Source: Phycisphaerae bacterium (lineage in GTDB: Bacteria > Planctomycetota > Phycisphaerae > Sedimentisphaerales > Anaerohalosphaeraceae). From it: a stretch of 34,428 nt of DNA. This document shows, piece by piece, positions 26,582-34,428 of this stretch; positions within the stretch are counted from its first letter, which is position 1, and every line of letters begins with the position of its first letter. Made by a program: the position numbers and the translations under genes. The stretch covers positions 1 to 34,428 of the forward strand of contig JADHXS010000008.1 in NCBI GenBank assembly GCA_016782835.1, in the 5' to 3' direction. The notes below the pieces were generated by a model. The model was not told where the DNA came from, did not search any database, and worked only from the letters and a program-made list of their open reading frames with translations.

Positions 26582-27307
26582 TTAGAATTTATCTTTTTGT
26601 TTCCGCAAGTTGGCGAATTCCTGCCATGTTTTGGCTTTCAGGAAAGGGTTGAGCGTTTTTTCTTCGGCCAGTGTGGAGGGAACAGTGGGGCGGTTGTGCT
26701 GATTTTGCTGTTGAACTGCTTTGCGTTTTTTCTTCAGGGTTTCATTGCCCGGCTCGACTGTCAGGGCGAATTGCAGATTTTCTTCCGTATAGTCGTGGCC
26801 GGGATAGATGTGTGTTTCCCCCGGCAGGGCGGCCAGTTTCTGTAACGACGCAAACATGGTTTTTCCATCGCATTCGAACAGTCTGCCGCAGCCGCAGACA
26901 AATAATGTATCTCCGGTAAACAACACCGGCGCTTCAAGTTCTTTGCCCGTTACAAAATAGCAAACACCCGTCGCGGTATGTCCCGGAGTGGCGATACAGC
27001 GGACCTTCATGTTTCCCAGATCGAAATCATCGCCGTCGCGAGCAAGCGTGTCAATGGCGCTGATTCGCTGCTTGTCCGGGCCGATGATTTCGCAGTCAAA
27101 TGCCTTTTTCAACGTCCCAATCCCGCCGATATGGTCGGCATGGTGATGTGTTGCCAAAATATGGGTCAGTTTGATGTTACGCCGGGAGATGAGGGCCTCG
27201 ACTGGTTTGGCATCGCCGGGATCGACTGCGAAACACACTTCCGATCCATACTCGACCACGTAAATATAGTTATCTCCAAAGGCATTTAGTATTTCAATCG
27301 GAATCAT
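26582..27307 (-). CDS. gloB: Hydroxyacylglutathione hydrolase (glyoxalase II), MBL fold
   Basis: 241 residues from ATG 27307. Hydrolyses S-lactoyl-glutathione or a similar thioester in methylglyoxal detoxification. The metallo-beta-lactamase motif THHHADHIGG binds two metals; GHTATG, FTGDTLFVCGCGRLFE and YPGHDYTEENLQFA follow. The C-terminal PSTLAEEKTLNPFLK is the substrate-binding glyoxalase II tail. An upstream in-frame TTG (27349) would run through the promoter, so ATG 27307 is preferred. There is no Shine-Dalgarno and the -10 box ends 7 nt before the ATG, so the mRNA is probably leaderless. If the organism lacks glutathione, another thiol is the substrate. Confidence 0.92.
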   Translation of the reverse strand: MIPIEILNAFGDNYIYVVEYGSEVCFAVDPGDAKPVEALISRRNIKLTHILATHHHADHIGGIGTLKKAFDCEIIGPDKQRISAIDTLARDGDDFDLGNMKVRCIATPGHTATGVCYFVTGKELEAPVLFTGDTLFVCGCGRLFECDGKTMFASLQKLAALPGETHIYPGHDYTEENLQFALTVEPGNETLKKKRKAVQQQNQHNRPTVPSTLAEEKTLNPFLKAKTWQEFANLRKQKDKF

Positions 27308-27314
27308 ATTTTCG

Positions 27315-27342
27315 ATTGTAGCGAAAAACACCCAAAGGTCAA
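27315..27342 (-). promoter_or_regulatory. Promoter of gloB (predicts leaderless mRNA)
   Basis: Minus strand: TTGACC (27342-27337), 16-nt spacer, TACAAT (27320-27315). Seven nt separate the -10 box from ATG 27307, so the start site should coincide with the start codon. Confidence 0.6.
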
Positions 27343-27416
27343 TTGGCAAGTTTTTTCAGTAACGTCTTTCTTGGAAAAGAGTTATAGTTTTGTTTAAAAA
27401 GAGTTATTTTTGGACA

Positions 27417-27445
27417 TTGACAAATGAATCTGGATTCATTATAAT
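27417..27445 (+). promoter_or_regulatory. Perfect consensus promoter of the tetR-efflux operon
   Basis: TTGACA (27417-27422), 17-nt spacer, TATAAT (27440-27445), both hexamers and the spacing ideal. Such a strong promoter fits one held down by a repressor; operators fill the spacer and the start region. Confidence 0.85.
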
Positions 27446-27460
27446 GAACGCTTATTCATT
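27423..27460. promoter_or_regulatory. Twin 18-bp TetR-type operators overlapping the efflux promoter
   Basis: O1 is AATGAATCTGGATTCATT (27423-27440), a perfect 8-bp inverted repeat with a 2-bp centre, exactly filling the promoter spacer. O2 is AATGAACGCTTATTCATT (27443-27460), sharing the outer AATGAA and TTCATT. Centres are 20 bp apart, about two helical turns, on the same face. Binding by the TetR protein encoded just downstream is inferred. Confidence 0.75.
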
Positions 27461-27492
27461 TCGATAGGTAAATGATGCAGTAAAGGTGTCTG

Positions 27493-28092
27493 ATGAGTTC
27501 GTTTTCAGAAAAACAGAAGCAGTTTAAAGAGCAGGCGGCCCATGAAGCTATTTATGAGGCAACGTTGAAAGTCGTTTCCCGTCAACAGGGCGATACGCCT
27601 AAAATGCAGGACATTGCTGAAACGGCTGGTATTGCAACCGGGACGCTTTATAATTATTTTAAGAATAAGGTTGAATTATTAACCTTTGTTGATGATAAAC
27701 TTCGTCAGACCGTTCTGAAGAAGATCAAGCAGGTAACCGCCTCGAACCTGCCGGCTGACGAGAAACTTCGATCTGTGACAATGGAAATATTTTCTTTTTG
27801 CCGCGCGCATCGCATCTTTTTTGATCTTGCGGAACAATTTGACTTGAAAGCCAGGATTCCCAGGATTCAAAAAGAAAACGGATTAAATCAGGCGCGCGGA
27901 TGTTTTGCCCGGATTTTATCTGAAGGTATCCAGCAACAGCGGTTCCGGCAGGTTGAGACAACGATGACTTCCAAGCATATTTTTTCAACGATTGTCGGTA
28001 CGATCGAAATACAGAAATGGCTGCAGGATTATGAAATGTCCAAAGAGGCCGATGAATTGACGGATTTTTTCCTGTCTTACTTAAAAATGTAA
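27493..28092 (+). CDS. TetR-family transcriptional repressor of the efflux operon
   Basis: 199 residues. Residues 38-57 form the TetR helix-turn-helix, MQDIAETAGIATGTLYNYFK, with the usual following NKVELL. The C-terminal ligand domain is variable and gives no ligand clue. AAAGGTG precedes ATG 27493. It is the first gene of its own target operon, so autorepression through the twin operators is likely, with a toxic ligand releasing it. Nineteen nt separate it from the outer-membrane factor gene. Confidence 0.93.
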   Translation: MSSFSEKQKQFKEQAAHEAIYEATLKVVSRQQGDTPKMQDIAETAGIATGTLYNYFKNKVELLTFVDDKLRQTVLKKIKQVTASNLPADEKLRSVTMEIFSFCRAHRIFFDLAEQFDLKARIPRIQKENGLNQARGCFARILSEGIQQQRFRQVETTMTSKHIFSTIVGTIEIQKWLQDYEMSKEADELTDFFLSYLKM

Positions 28093-28105
28093 AATCGGGA
28101 CATAC

Positions 28106-28141
28106 AATACAATGAAAAAACACAATACAATGAAAAAACAC
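28106..28141 (+). repeat. Perfect 18-bp tandem duplication over the outer-membrane-factor start codon
   Basis: AATACAATGAAAAAACAC occurs twice head to tail (28106-28123 and 28124-28141). Being six codons long it keeps frame, so ATG 28112 and ATG 28130 encode the same start MKKH; a third ATG follows at 28142. Confidence 0.95.
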
Positions 28142-29593
28142 ATGAAGAAATATAAAAGTTGGATAAGTCTTAGCCTGATTCTGTATTGTGCGGGCTGTAC
28201 GGTCGGGCCGGATTATCAAGCACCGACAATAAATATGCCGGATCAGTGGCATCAGCAACTCGCCGAGGGATTTAACATAGAAGACTCAATGTCTGCGCAA
28301 TGGTGGGAATTGCTGAACGAACCGGCTCTGAACGAATTAGTGCAGCAAGTTCGGGAAAACAACCCTGACTTGGAAAGTGCCTACTGGAGTTTTGTGCAGT
28401 CACGCTACACACGGGATTATGTATCGGGTGAATATTATCCGTCCATCGATGCGGCCGGTTCCTATTCCCGTACTCGTGCCAGCGACAAAGGTTTGATGGC
28501 GTTGCCCAATAACCCGTATAACATGCATTCGATCGGCTTCGATGCCTCATGGGAACTGAACATTGTTGGACGCTTCAAACGGGCCCTGGAATCGGCACAG
28601 GCTTCTTACGAAGCTCGCCTTGAAAATTACCGGGATGTCCTGGTCTCGTTGTCGGCGGAAGCGGCCCGCAATTATGTGGAGCTGCGAACCATTCAGGCCC
28701 GAATCGGTTACGCCATGCAAAACATCGAATCACAGGACGGGACGCTGAATCTGGCCCAGGCGCGTTTTGATTCGGAACTGGCGCCCCGGCTGGATGTCGA
28801 ACAGGCCCGGCTCAACCTGGCCGATACCCAGTCGCAGATACCGAGCCTTCGCAGTGCTGAAAGAGCAGCGATTAACCGTCTGTGTGTGCTGACGGGCAAA
28901 CAACCGGGTGAACTTAGTGAACTATTAGCTGCTGTCAAACCAGTTCCCATGCCGCCGGAGGAGATTGGTATTCAGGTACCGGCCGAATTGTTGCGTCAGC
29001 GTCCCGACATCCGCAGAGCGGAAAGAGAACTGGCCGCGCAAACGGCTCAAATCGGGTATGCCACGGCGGATTTGTATCCCAGTTTTTCGTTAAATGGTAA
29101 TATCGGTTTTGAAGCGATGGATTTTTCCGATGTAACGAAGAATGGGAGCCAGTATTACGGCTTCGGTCCTTCGTTTCGGTGGAACATTTTTGACGGTGAT
29201 CGCATTCGTAACCAAATTAAAATCGAGGAAAGCAAAACAAAACAATTGTACTGGCAATACCGCAGCACCGTTCTGTCCGCATTGGAGGAAGTGGAAAATG
29301 CAATGACCAGTTACATTCAGGAGCGGCAGCGACAGCAGGCCCTCCAGCAGTCTGTCGATGCGGCCAAGAAGTCGGTTGAACTGGTGACGACGCAGTACAA
29401 AAACGGCCTGACCGATTTCCAGAATGTGCTGATTTTGCAGCGCAGTCAGTTTCAGCAGCAGGACAAACTGGCCCAAAGCGAAGGTCAGGTTGTTCAAAAT
29501 CTGATTCGAATCTATAAGGCACTGGGCGGCTGGGGCGATGATGTTCTGCCGCAATCCGAATCTATCGAACAGACAGGCCAATCAAACAAATAA
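28112..29593 (+). CDS. RND efflux outer-membrane factor lipoprotein (NodT/OprM family)
   Basis: 493 residues from ATG 28112; starts at 28130 or 28142 are equally possible because of the duplication. Lipobox LYCAGC with Cys29, followed by the family hallmark TVGPDYQAP. Two internally similar OEP halves have the expected helical hairpins (QARFDSELAPRLDVEQARLN, ELLRQRPDIRRAERELAAQT) and the C-terminal KNGLTDFQNVLILQRSQF. It forms the trimeric channel-tunnel through the outer membrane. No clear Shine-Dalgarno. Being placed before the adaptor and pump genes is less common than the adaptor-pump-channel order. Confidence 0.93.
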   Translation: MKKHNTMKKHMKKYKSWISLSLILYCAGCTVGPDYQAPTINMPDQWHQQLAEGFNIEDSMSAQWWELLNEPALNELVQQVRENNPDLESAYWSFVQSRYTRDYVSGEYYPSIDAAGSYSRTRASDKGLMALPNNPYNMHSIGFDASWELNIVGRFKRALESAQASYEARLENYRDVLVSLSAEAARNYVELRTIQARIGYAMQNIESQDGTLNLAQARFDSELAPRLDVEQARLNLADTQSQIPSLRSAERAAINRLCVLTGKQPGELSELLAAVKPVPMPPEEIGIQVPAELLRQRPDIRRAERELAAQTAQIGYATADLYPSFSLNGNIGFEAMDFSDVTKNGSQYYGFGPSFRWNIFDGDRIRNQIKIEESKTKQLYWQYRSTVLSALEEVENAMTSYIQERQRQQALQQSVDAAKKSVELVTTQYKNGLTDFQNVLILQRSQFQQQDKLAQSEGQVVQNLIRIYKALGGWGDDVLPQSESIEQTGQSNK

Positions 29594-29632
29594 TACAATA
29601 ATAGGGATTGTTTTAAGAAAGTGAGTGATCCA

Positions 29633-30847
29633 ATGAAATATATGAAACAACTTATCTTTTCGGTTATTATCCTTCTGATTGCGGGCGGCATTTTTTTCTG
29701 GATTCGCAAGAGGACGTCGCCGGCGGCTTCTGCTCAGATGCAGTCGATGCCGGTAACGGTAGCCAGGCCGGTGATTCAGGATGTTGTCAATTATAATGAA
29801 TTCACCGGAAACCTGGCCTCTGTCGAATCCGTCGATATCCGTGCCCGCGTCCAGGGTTATCTGAAGCGTGTTGCGTTTGATGATGGGGCATTTGTTAAAA
29901 AGGGCGACCTGCTTTTTGAGATTGAGCCGGAGACGTACAAAGCGGACCGTGATCGAGCACTGGCGGCTCTCAAGTCCGCCGAGGCGGATTTAAATCGGGC
30001 ACAGCAGGACTATGAGCGGGTGATGGAGGCGGTAAAGAGCAATGCTGTCAGCAAACAGGAGGTCGGCACCTACAAGGCGCAGCGTGATATGACCGAAGCA
30101 TCGTTCATTGCCGCCAAAGCCGCATTGGACCAAGCCGAGCTGAACCTGAGCTATACGAAGATTGAGTCACCGATTGACGGCAAAATCAGCCGGAACTATG
30201 TGGATGCCGGAAACCTTGTCGGATCCGGGGAAAATACATTGCTGGCGAATGTTGTCAAGTTGGACCCGATCTATGTTTACTTCAATGCCAGTGAAAGTGA
30301 ATACCTCAATTATACCAAAAATGTTCAGGAAAATCTGGCTGAAGAACCGAACAAATTGCCGGTTTATATAAGCCTGGCCAACAATGAGGATTATGCCCAT
30401 CAGGGCCGCCTGGACTACATGGATAACAGAGTGGATCCTGCAACCGGCACCATTCAGATTCGCGGCGTTGTTCCGAACCCGGATAATCAACTCTATCCCG
30501 GGATGTTTGTCCGTATTCGGGTGCCTTCCCAGACGGTTCACAATGCGGTGCTGATTCCGGAAAAAGCGGTCATGACCGACTTGGGTGGCAAGTATGTGCT
30601 GGCGGTGGGCGAAAACAATATCCTGTATCGCCGCGATATTACGCTGGGCGCAACGATAGGTCAATTACGGGTGGTCAGTACCGGGCTGGATGGCAGCGAG
30701 ATGTTTGCCGCCGGAAGTTTTCATTTTATTCGCCCCGGGATGCCGATTACCCCGATATCCGGCGATGGTCCGCCGCCAGGGATGGCCCCCGGCAACCCGG
30801 CGGCGCCCGAACAAAGCGACACAGAAAAACCATCTGAGCAGCAATAA
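29633..30847 (+). CDS. RND efflux periplasmic adaptor (membrane-fusion protein, AcrA/MexA family)
   Basis: 404 residues from ATG 29633 (GTG 29621 in frame would add four). An N-terminal membrane helix (LIFSVIILLIAGGIFFWI) anchors it; there is no lipobox, unlike AcrA. Order: split lipoyl domain (SVDIRARVQGYLKRVAFDDG, ... IESPIDGKISRNYVDAGNLV), alpha-helical hairpin (about 105-170), beta-barrel and membrane-proximal domains (YPGMFVRIRVPSQ, VLIPEKAVM). The C-terminus is Pro/Gly-rich. It bridges pump and outer-membrane channel. Forty nt after the channel gene. Confidence 0.93.
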   Translation: MKYMKQLIFSVIILLIAGGIFFWIRKRTSPAASAQMQSMPVTVARPVIQDVVNYNEFTGNLASVESVDIRARVQGYLKRVAFDDGAFVKKGDLLFEIEPETYKADRDRALAALKSAEADLNRAQQDYERVMEAVKSNAVSKQEVGTYKAQRDMTEASFIAAKAALDQAELNLSYTKIESPIDGKISRNYVDAGNLVGSGENTLLANVVKLDPIYVYFNASESEYLNYTKNVQENLAEEPNKLPVYISLANNEDYAHQGRLDYMDNRVDPATGTIQIRGVVPNPDNQLYPGMFVRIRVPSQTVHNAVLIPEKAVMTDLGGKYVLAVGENNILYRRDITLGATIGQLRVVSTGLDGSEMFAAGSFHFIRPGMPITPISGDGPPPGMAPGNPAAPEQSDTEKPSEQQ

Positions 30848-30852
30848 TCAAA

Positions 30853-30870
30853 CGAACCGTTTCTGGTTCG
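30853..30870 (+). other. Hairpin directly before the pump ribosome binding site
   Basis: CGAACC (30853-30858), loop GTTTCT, GGTTCG (30865-30870): perfect 6-bp stem abutting AGGAGA (30871). There is no U-run, so it is not a terminator; it may influence mRNA processing or translation. Confidence 0.4.
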
Positions 30871-30886
30871 AGGAGAATACGCCATT

Positions 30887-33800
30887 ATGTTTAGTAAGTT
30901 TTTTATTGACAGACCGATTTTTGCCAGCGTTATTTCAATTGTGATCATTCTGGTCGGACTGATCAGCCTTCCGATGCTGCCGGTGGAAAAGACGCCGGAC
31001 ATTACGCCGCCGACGGTGTCGGTGGAGGCATCGTATCCCGGCGCCAACGCCGAAGTGCTGGCTCAGACGGTCGCCACGCCGCTGGAGGAGGCCATTAACG
31101 GTGTTGACGGGATGATCTATATGGCCTCCAGCAGCAGTGATAACGGGATGATGTCCTTGACGGTCACCTTTGAGGTGGGCACGGATATCGATATGGCCAC
31201 GGTACTGGTACAGAACCGCGTGGCGACTGCCGAACCGATGCTGCCTGAAGAGGTCAAGCGTTACGGCATCGTTACGCAAAAGCAATCGACGAACTTTGCA
31301 ATGATTGTCAGCTTTCTGTCTCCGGAAGGAAAATATGATGAAATCTATTTAAGCAATTTTATCAATCTGCAGGTCAAAGATGTATTGTCTCGCGTGCCGG
31401 GTGTCGGCAAAGTCGAGGTCTTTGGCGGCAAGGACTTCGGGATGCGCATCTGGCTGGATCCGGCCAAGCTCAGGGCACGCGATCTAACGACTGACGATGT
31501 ACTGAATGTCATTCGCGAACAGAATGTTCAGGTTGCCGCCGGACAGATCGGCGGAATGCCCAGCCCGGACGACCAGCAGTTCCAGTACACCGTCAAGACA
31601 CTGGGGCGTCTCAGTACCGTCGAGGAATTTGAAAATATAATTGTACGAGCCGAATCGGGCGGACGGTTGCTGCGGGTCAAAGATGTTGCGCGGGTCGAAC
31701 TGGGGGCTCAGAACTATTTCTGGTATGTTAAGCATAAAGGCATCCCGGCGGTGGCCGTCGGTATCTATCCGACGCCGCAGGCCAACGCACTGAACGTCGT
31801 TAGCGGTATTCGCCAGGCGCTGGCGGAATTGTCCAAAGCGTTTCCGGAAGGGCTTACCTACGAGGTGCCGTACAATCCGACACTGTTTATTGAAGAAGCG
31901 ATACGCGAGGTTCTCTGGACGCTCCTGACGGTCGTTGCGCTGGTAGTGCTTACAGTGTTCGTGTTTCTGGAAGACTGGCGGGCCACGCTGGTTCCCGCTG
32001 TGGTGATTCCAGTGTCGCTGATTGGAACGCTGGGCGTGATGATGGCGATGGGGATGTCGATCAATACGCTGTCACTATTCGGACTGGTGTTGGTTATTGG
32101 TATTGTGGTGGACGATGCAATTGTCGTGGTAGAAAACTGTGTACGCCTCATTACCGATGAAAAACTCCCACCCAAGGCTGCGGCGATCAAGGCCATGCAG
32201 CAGGTGACGGGTCCGATTATTGCGACCACGCTGGTGCTGATGTCGGTGTTTGTTCCGACAGTGCTGGTCGGGGGTATTACCGGCCGCTTGTATCAGCAGT
32301 TTGCGATTACGATTGCAATTGCGACGATGTTTTCATCGATGAGTGCACTGACACTGAGTCCGGCGTTGTGTGCACTGTTGCTGCGCAGCAGCGAAAAAAA
32401 ACACGGGATTCTGTTCGGTTTGTTTGACCGTTTTATGAAGGGAACAACCTCGGTTTATATCAGTATTGTAAAAGTGATTATTCGCCGTACGGTGATTGCA
32501 ATGCTGTTATTTGCGGCCATCACCGTTCTGGGCGTTATGGGATTCAAAAGTCTACCAACCGGTTTTCTACCGAGTGAAGACGAAGGTTCTATCTTTATCG
32601 GCGTGCGTCTGCCGGACGGAGCAACATTGGGACGTACCGAGGAGGTGATGAGCCGAATTGATACGATTTTAAACAGCACCCCGGGAGTCAAGGAGCATAT
32701 TACCGTCGGCGGTTTTTCGCTGCTGGACGGAGCAATTATGCCGAATGGTGCGACGTGTTTTGTGAATCTGGATCCCTGGTCGGACCGTCAAGACCCGGAA
32801 CTGCACGTTTCCAAAATCGCCGAACGGTTGCAGGTGCAGTTATTTATGATTCCCGATGCGTTTGCTTTAACCCTTCAGCCACCGGCGATTATGGGCTTGG
32901 GAATGACGAGTGGTTTTGAGGTAAAAATACAGGATCGCGGCGGCGCCGGGCTAGATGCGCTGGCCGAGGTTGGCAATACGCTTGTCTATCAGACGATGAG
33001 CGATCCGGTTGTTACGCGGCTCAACAGTACACTCCGTGTTACGGTGCCGCAGTTGTATGTGGATGTTGACCGCGTCAAGGCGCAGACGCTGGATGTGTCT
33101 CTTGAGACGGTGTTTAATACATTGCAGACGTATCTGGGCAGTACCTATATCAATGATTTTAACCTGTTCGGGCGAACATTCAAGGTGATCGCACAGGCCG
33201 AACCCGAGTTTCGTGCTACGGCCGAAGATATCGGCCGGCTTGAGGTGCGCAATCGCAGCGGACAGATGTTGCCGATTCGAACGCTGGCGACGGTGCGTGA
33301 TACCGCTGGTCCGCAGACAGTAACACATTATAACCTGTATCCTTCAACAACGATTACCGGCAATGCAAAGCTGGGCTTCAGTTCCGGCCAAGCAATTGAA
33401 CAAATGAAAGACCTGCTGGATCAATCGCTTCCGCCGTCGATGGGCTATGAATGGTCGGGGATGAGTCTTCAGGAAATCGAAGCCGGAGGCAAAACCGTAT
33501 TTCTGTTCATTCTCGCGGCGGTGTTTGCGTATCTGTTTCTGGCCGCTCAGTATGAGAGCTGGACGATTCCGGTGGCGATTATTCTGGCAGTGCCGCTGGG
33601 GCTTTTAGGGGCGGCGGGCTTTACATGGTTGCGGATGCTGGACAACAACATCTATACGCAGATGGGTATTGTGCTGCTGATCGGGGTGGTTTGCAAGACG
33701 GCGATTTTGCTGGTGGAATTTGCCAAAAAGCTTCATGAGGAAGGGCGGCCAATCCTCGATGCCGCCGTTGAGGCGGCCCGCATTCGATTCCGTCCGATCC

Positions 33801-34030
33801 TGATGACGGCGTTAACAACGGCACTGGGGACGCTGCCGCTGGTGATTGCGACCGGGGCCGGGGCGGCCGCTCGACGGGCGCTGGGAACGTCGGTCTTTGG
33901 CGGGATGATTGTGGCGACGGTTCTTGGTGTGTTTATGATTCCGATCTTCTATGTTGTCGTGCAGCGAACAAAGGAAAAAGCGGTAGAGGTCGAAAAGAAC
34001 CTCGAAGAGAAAATTCATCACCATGAATAA
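30887..34030 (+). CDS. RND multidrug efflux pump (HAE-1, AcrB family)
   Basis: 1047 residues, the usual AcrB length. Starts MFSKFFIDRPIFASVISI, typical of HAE-1 pumps. Twelve membrane helices in two repeats, with large periplasmic loops at about 35-335 and 560-870. The helix-4 proton-relay motif VIGIVVDDAIVVVEN has Asp409-Asp410, and helix 10 has IGVVCKTAILLVEF with Lys937, so transport should be active. DFGMRIWLDPAKL and LPTGFLPSEDEGSIF are porter-domain landmarks. AGGAGA precedes ATG 30887. It expels hydrophobic compounds by proton antiport; substrates cannot be read from sequence. Confidence 0.96.
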   Translation: MFSKFFIDRPIFASVISIVIILVGLISLPMLPVEKTPDITPPTVSVEASYPGANAEVLAQTVATPLEEAINGVDGMIYMASSSSDNGMMSLTVTFEVGTDIDMATVLVQNRVATAEPMLPEEVKRYGIVTQKQSTNFAMIVSFLSPEGKYDEIYLSNFINLQVKDVLSRVPGVGKVEVFGGKDFGMRIWLDPAKLRARDLTTDDVLNVIREQNVQVAAGQIGGMPSPDDQQFQYTVKTLGRLSTVEEFENIIVRAESGGRLLRVKDVARVELGAQNYFWYVKHKGIPAVAVGIYPTPQANALNVVSGIRQALAELSKAFPEGLTYEVPYNPTLFIEEAIREVLWTLLTVVALVVLTVFVFLEDWRATLVPAVVIPVSLIGTLGVMMAMGMSINTLSLFGLVLVIGIVVDDAIVVVENCVRLITDEKLPPKAAAIKAMQQVTGPIIATTLVLMSVFVPTVLVGGITGRLYQQFAITIAIATMFSSMSALTLSPALCALLLRSSEKKHGILFGLFDRFMKGTTSVYISIVKVIIRRTVIAMLLFAAITVLGVMGFKSLPTGFLPSEDEGSIFIGVRLPDGATLGRTEEVMSRIDTILNSTPGVKEHITVGGFSLLDGAIMPNGATCFVNLDPWSDRQDPELHVSKIAERLQVQLFMIPDAFALTLQPPAIMGLGMTSGFEVKIQDRGGAGLDALAEVGNTLVYQTMSDPVVTRLNSTLRVTVPQLYVDVDRVKAQTLDVSLETVFNTLQTYLGSTYINDFNLFGRTFKVIAQAEPEFRATAEDIGRLEVRNRSGQMLPIRTLATVRDTAGPQTVTHYNLYPSTTITGNAKLGFSSGQAIEQMKDLLDQSLPPSMGYEWSGMSLQEIEAGGKTVFLFILAAVFAYLFLAAQYESWTIPVAIILAVPLGLLGAAGFTWLRMLDNNIYTQMGIVLLIGVVCKTAILLVEFAKKLHEEGRPILDAAVEAARIRFRPILMTALTTALGTLPLVIATGAGAAARRALGTSVFGGMIVATVLGVFMIPIFYVVVQRTKEKAVEVEKNLEEKIHHHE

Positions 34031-34311
34031 CGTGAAGTATTCGCGTGTTCGAAAATCATTTTCGGCGGCATAATCACCGCGACTGTTTTCGGCGTCCAGT
34101 GCAGGGAGGTAATGGTAGGGTGAACCTGTGTCCCGCTATTATTCTGAAAAGGAATTTCTTAAAGCCGAAACTAAGAAAAAAAACGAAATTTGTATTATAA
34201 ACGCAGGCCGAAATCTGAAAAAACCGCGTTTTTTGATGTTTTTTTTTGGAATTCACATTTTTTTTGTCGCTCTCTTCACCGATTTGTTATAATTACTCAA
34301 ACTGACCGATT
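34031..34311. other. Intergenic region between the efflux operon and a convergent gene
   Basis: Holds a 15-bp palindrome CGAAAATCATTTTCG (34050-34064) just after the pump stop and an A6C-CGC-GT6 hairpin (34218-34234) followed by a T9 run, a possible weak terminator. No gene is supported. Confidence 0.4.
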
Positions 34312-34428
34312 TTATGCCGCGAGGAGTTTTTCCAGGCGACGAATAACGGGTTTTTCATGACTATATTTGATAACATTTTGAACATTCTCCTGCCAGACTA
34401 TCCGACGCATTCTGTCTTTAAGTTTGCT
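34312..34428 (-). CDS. 3' end of an unrecognised gene (cut by window edge)
   Basis: The minus-strand frame is open from the window edge to a TAA at 34314-34312, 38 codons; the other two minus frames stop within ten codons. The product (visible part MRRIVWQENVQNVIKYSHEK, then PVIRRLEKLLAA) is basic and helical. It resembles the C-terminus of a soluble protein; I do not recognise the family. Convergent with the efflux operon. Confidence 0.5.
   Translation of the reverse strand, partial: SKLKDRMRRIVWQENVQNVIKYSHEKPVIRRLEKLLAA

Noticed and set aside
34260-34300. Plus-strand promoter TTGTCG-18-TATAAT
   Set aside because: No plus-strand gene follows; the region is AT-rich and the downstream DNA encodes the 3' end of a minus-strand gene.

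Overview
This window looks like chromosomal DNA of a Gram-negative bacterium of the Planctomycetes/Phycisphaerae type, at roughly 50% GC. Gram-negative architecture is shown by an RND efflux pump with an outer-membrane lipoprotein channel, an OmpA-family peptidoglycan-binding lipoprotein and many Sec signal peptides. The lineage is inferred from the character of the proteins: secreted HEAT-repeat and beta-propeller proteins, a membrane protein with an N-terminal helix-turn-helix, a tiny Lys/Ala/Val histone-H1-like protein, and a single atp cluster headed by atpZ/atpI-like genes. No rRNA, tRNA, CRISPR array, prophage or insertion sequence was recognised.

Layout. (1) 1-890, minus: N-terminal third or so of NAD-dependent DNA ligase (ligA), cut by the window edge, with its promoter. 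(2) 1015-2598, plus: secreted protein of unknown function ending in a bidirectional terminator. (3) 2690-5587, minus: an apparent operon of a small anchored protein, a membrane-anchored HTH protein with acidic linker and lysine tail, an OmpA-family lipoprotein and nucleoside diphosphate kinase. (4) 5991-6098, minus: a 35-residue (VAKKK)n protein with its own terminator. (5) 6567-9143, plus: nadD, then a secreted HEAT-repeat protein with a perfect consensus promoter. (6) 9379-16994, plus: F1Fo ATP synthase cluster atpZ-atpI-atpB-E-F-H-A-G-D-C. (7) 17068-20183, plus: a small acidic protein, a PQQ-type beta-propeller protein and purH. (8) 20259-22619, minus: metK and a DUF547 protein, convergent with purH across a shared terminator. 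(9) 22868-26454, minus: crcB fluoride channel, DUF190 PII-like protein and a two-module M16 peptidase. (10) 26582-27307, minus: glyoxalase II, probably from a leaderless mRNA. (11) 27493-34030, plus: TetR-family repressor, outer-membrane factor, membrane-fusion protein and RND pump as one autoregulated efflux operon. (12) 34312-34428, minus: the 3' end of an unrecognised gene.

How it fits together. Most of the window is housekeeping: DNA ligation, NAD, nucleotide and SAM synthesis, ATP synthesis. To this are added fluoride, methylglyoxal and drug/solvent stress modules. The signals that gene content does not explain are: degenerate 7-bp-period tandem repeats at four gene junctions, two of them inside the atp cluster; a pair of matching 18-bp operators overlapping the efflux promoter; an 18-bp in-frame duplication of the outer-membrane-factor start codon; the membrane-bound HTH protein; and the (VAKKK)n mini-protein.
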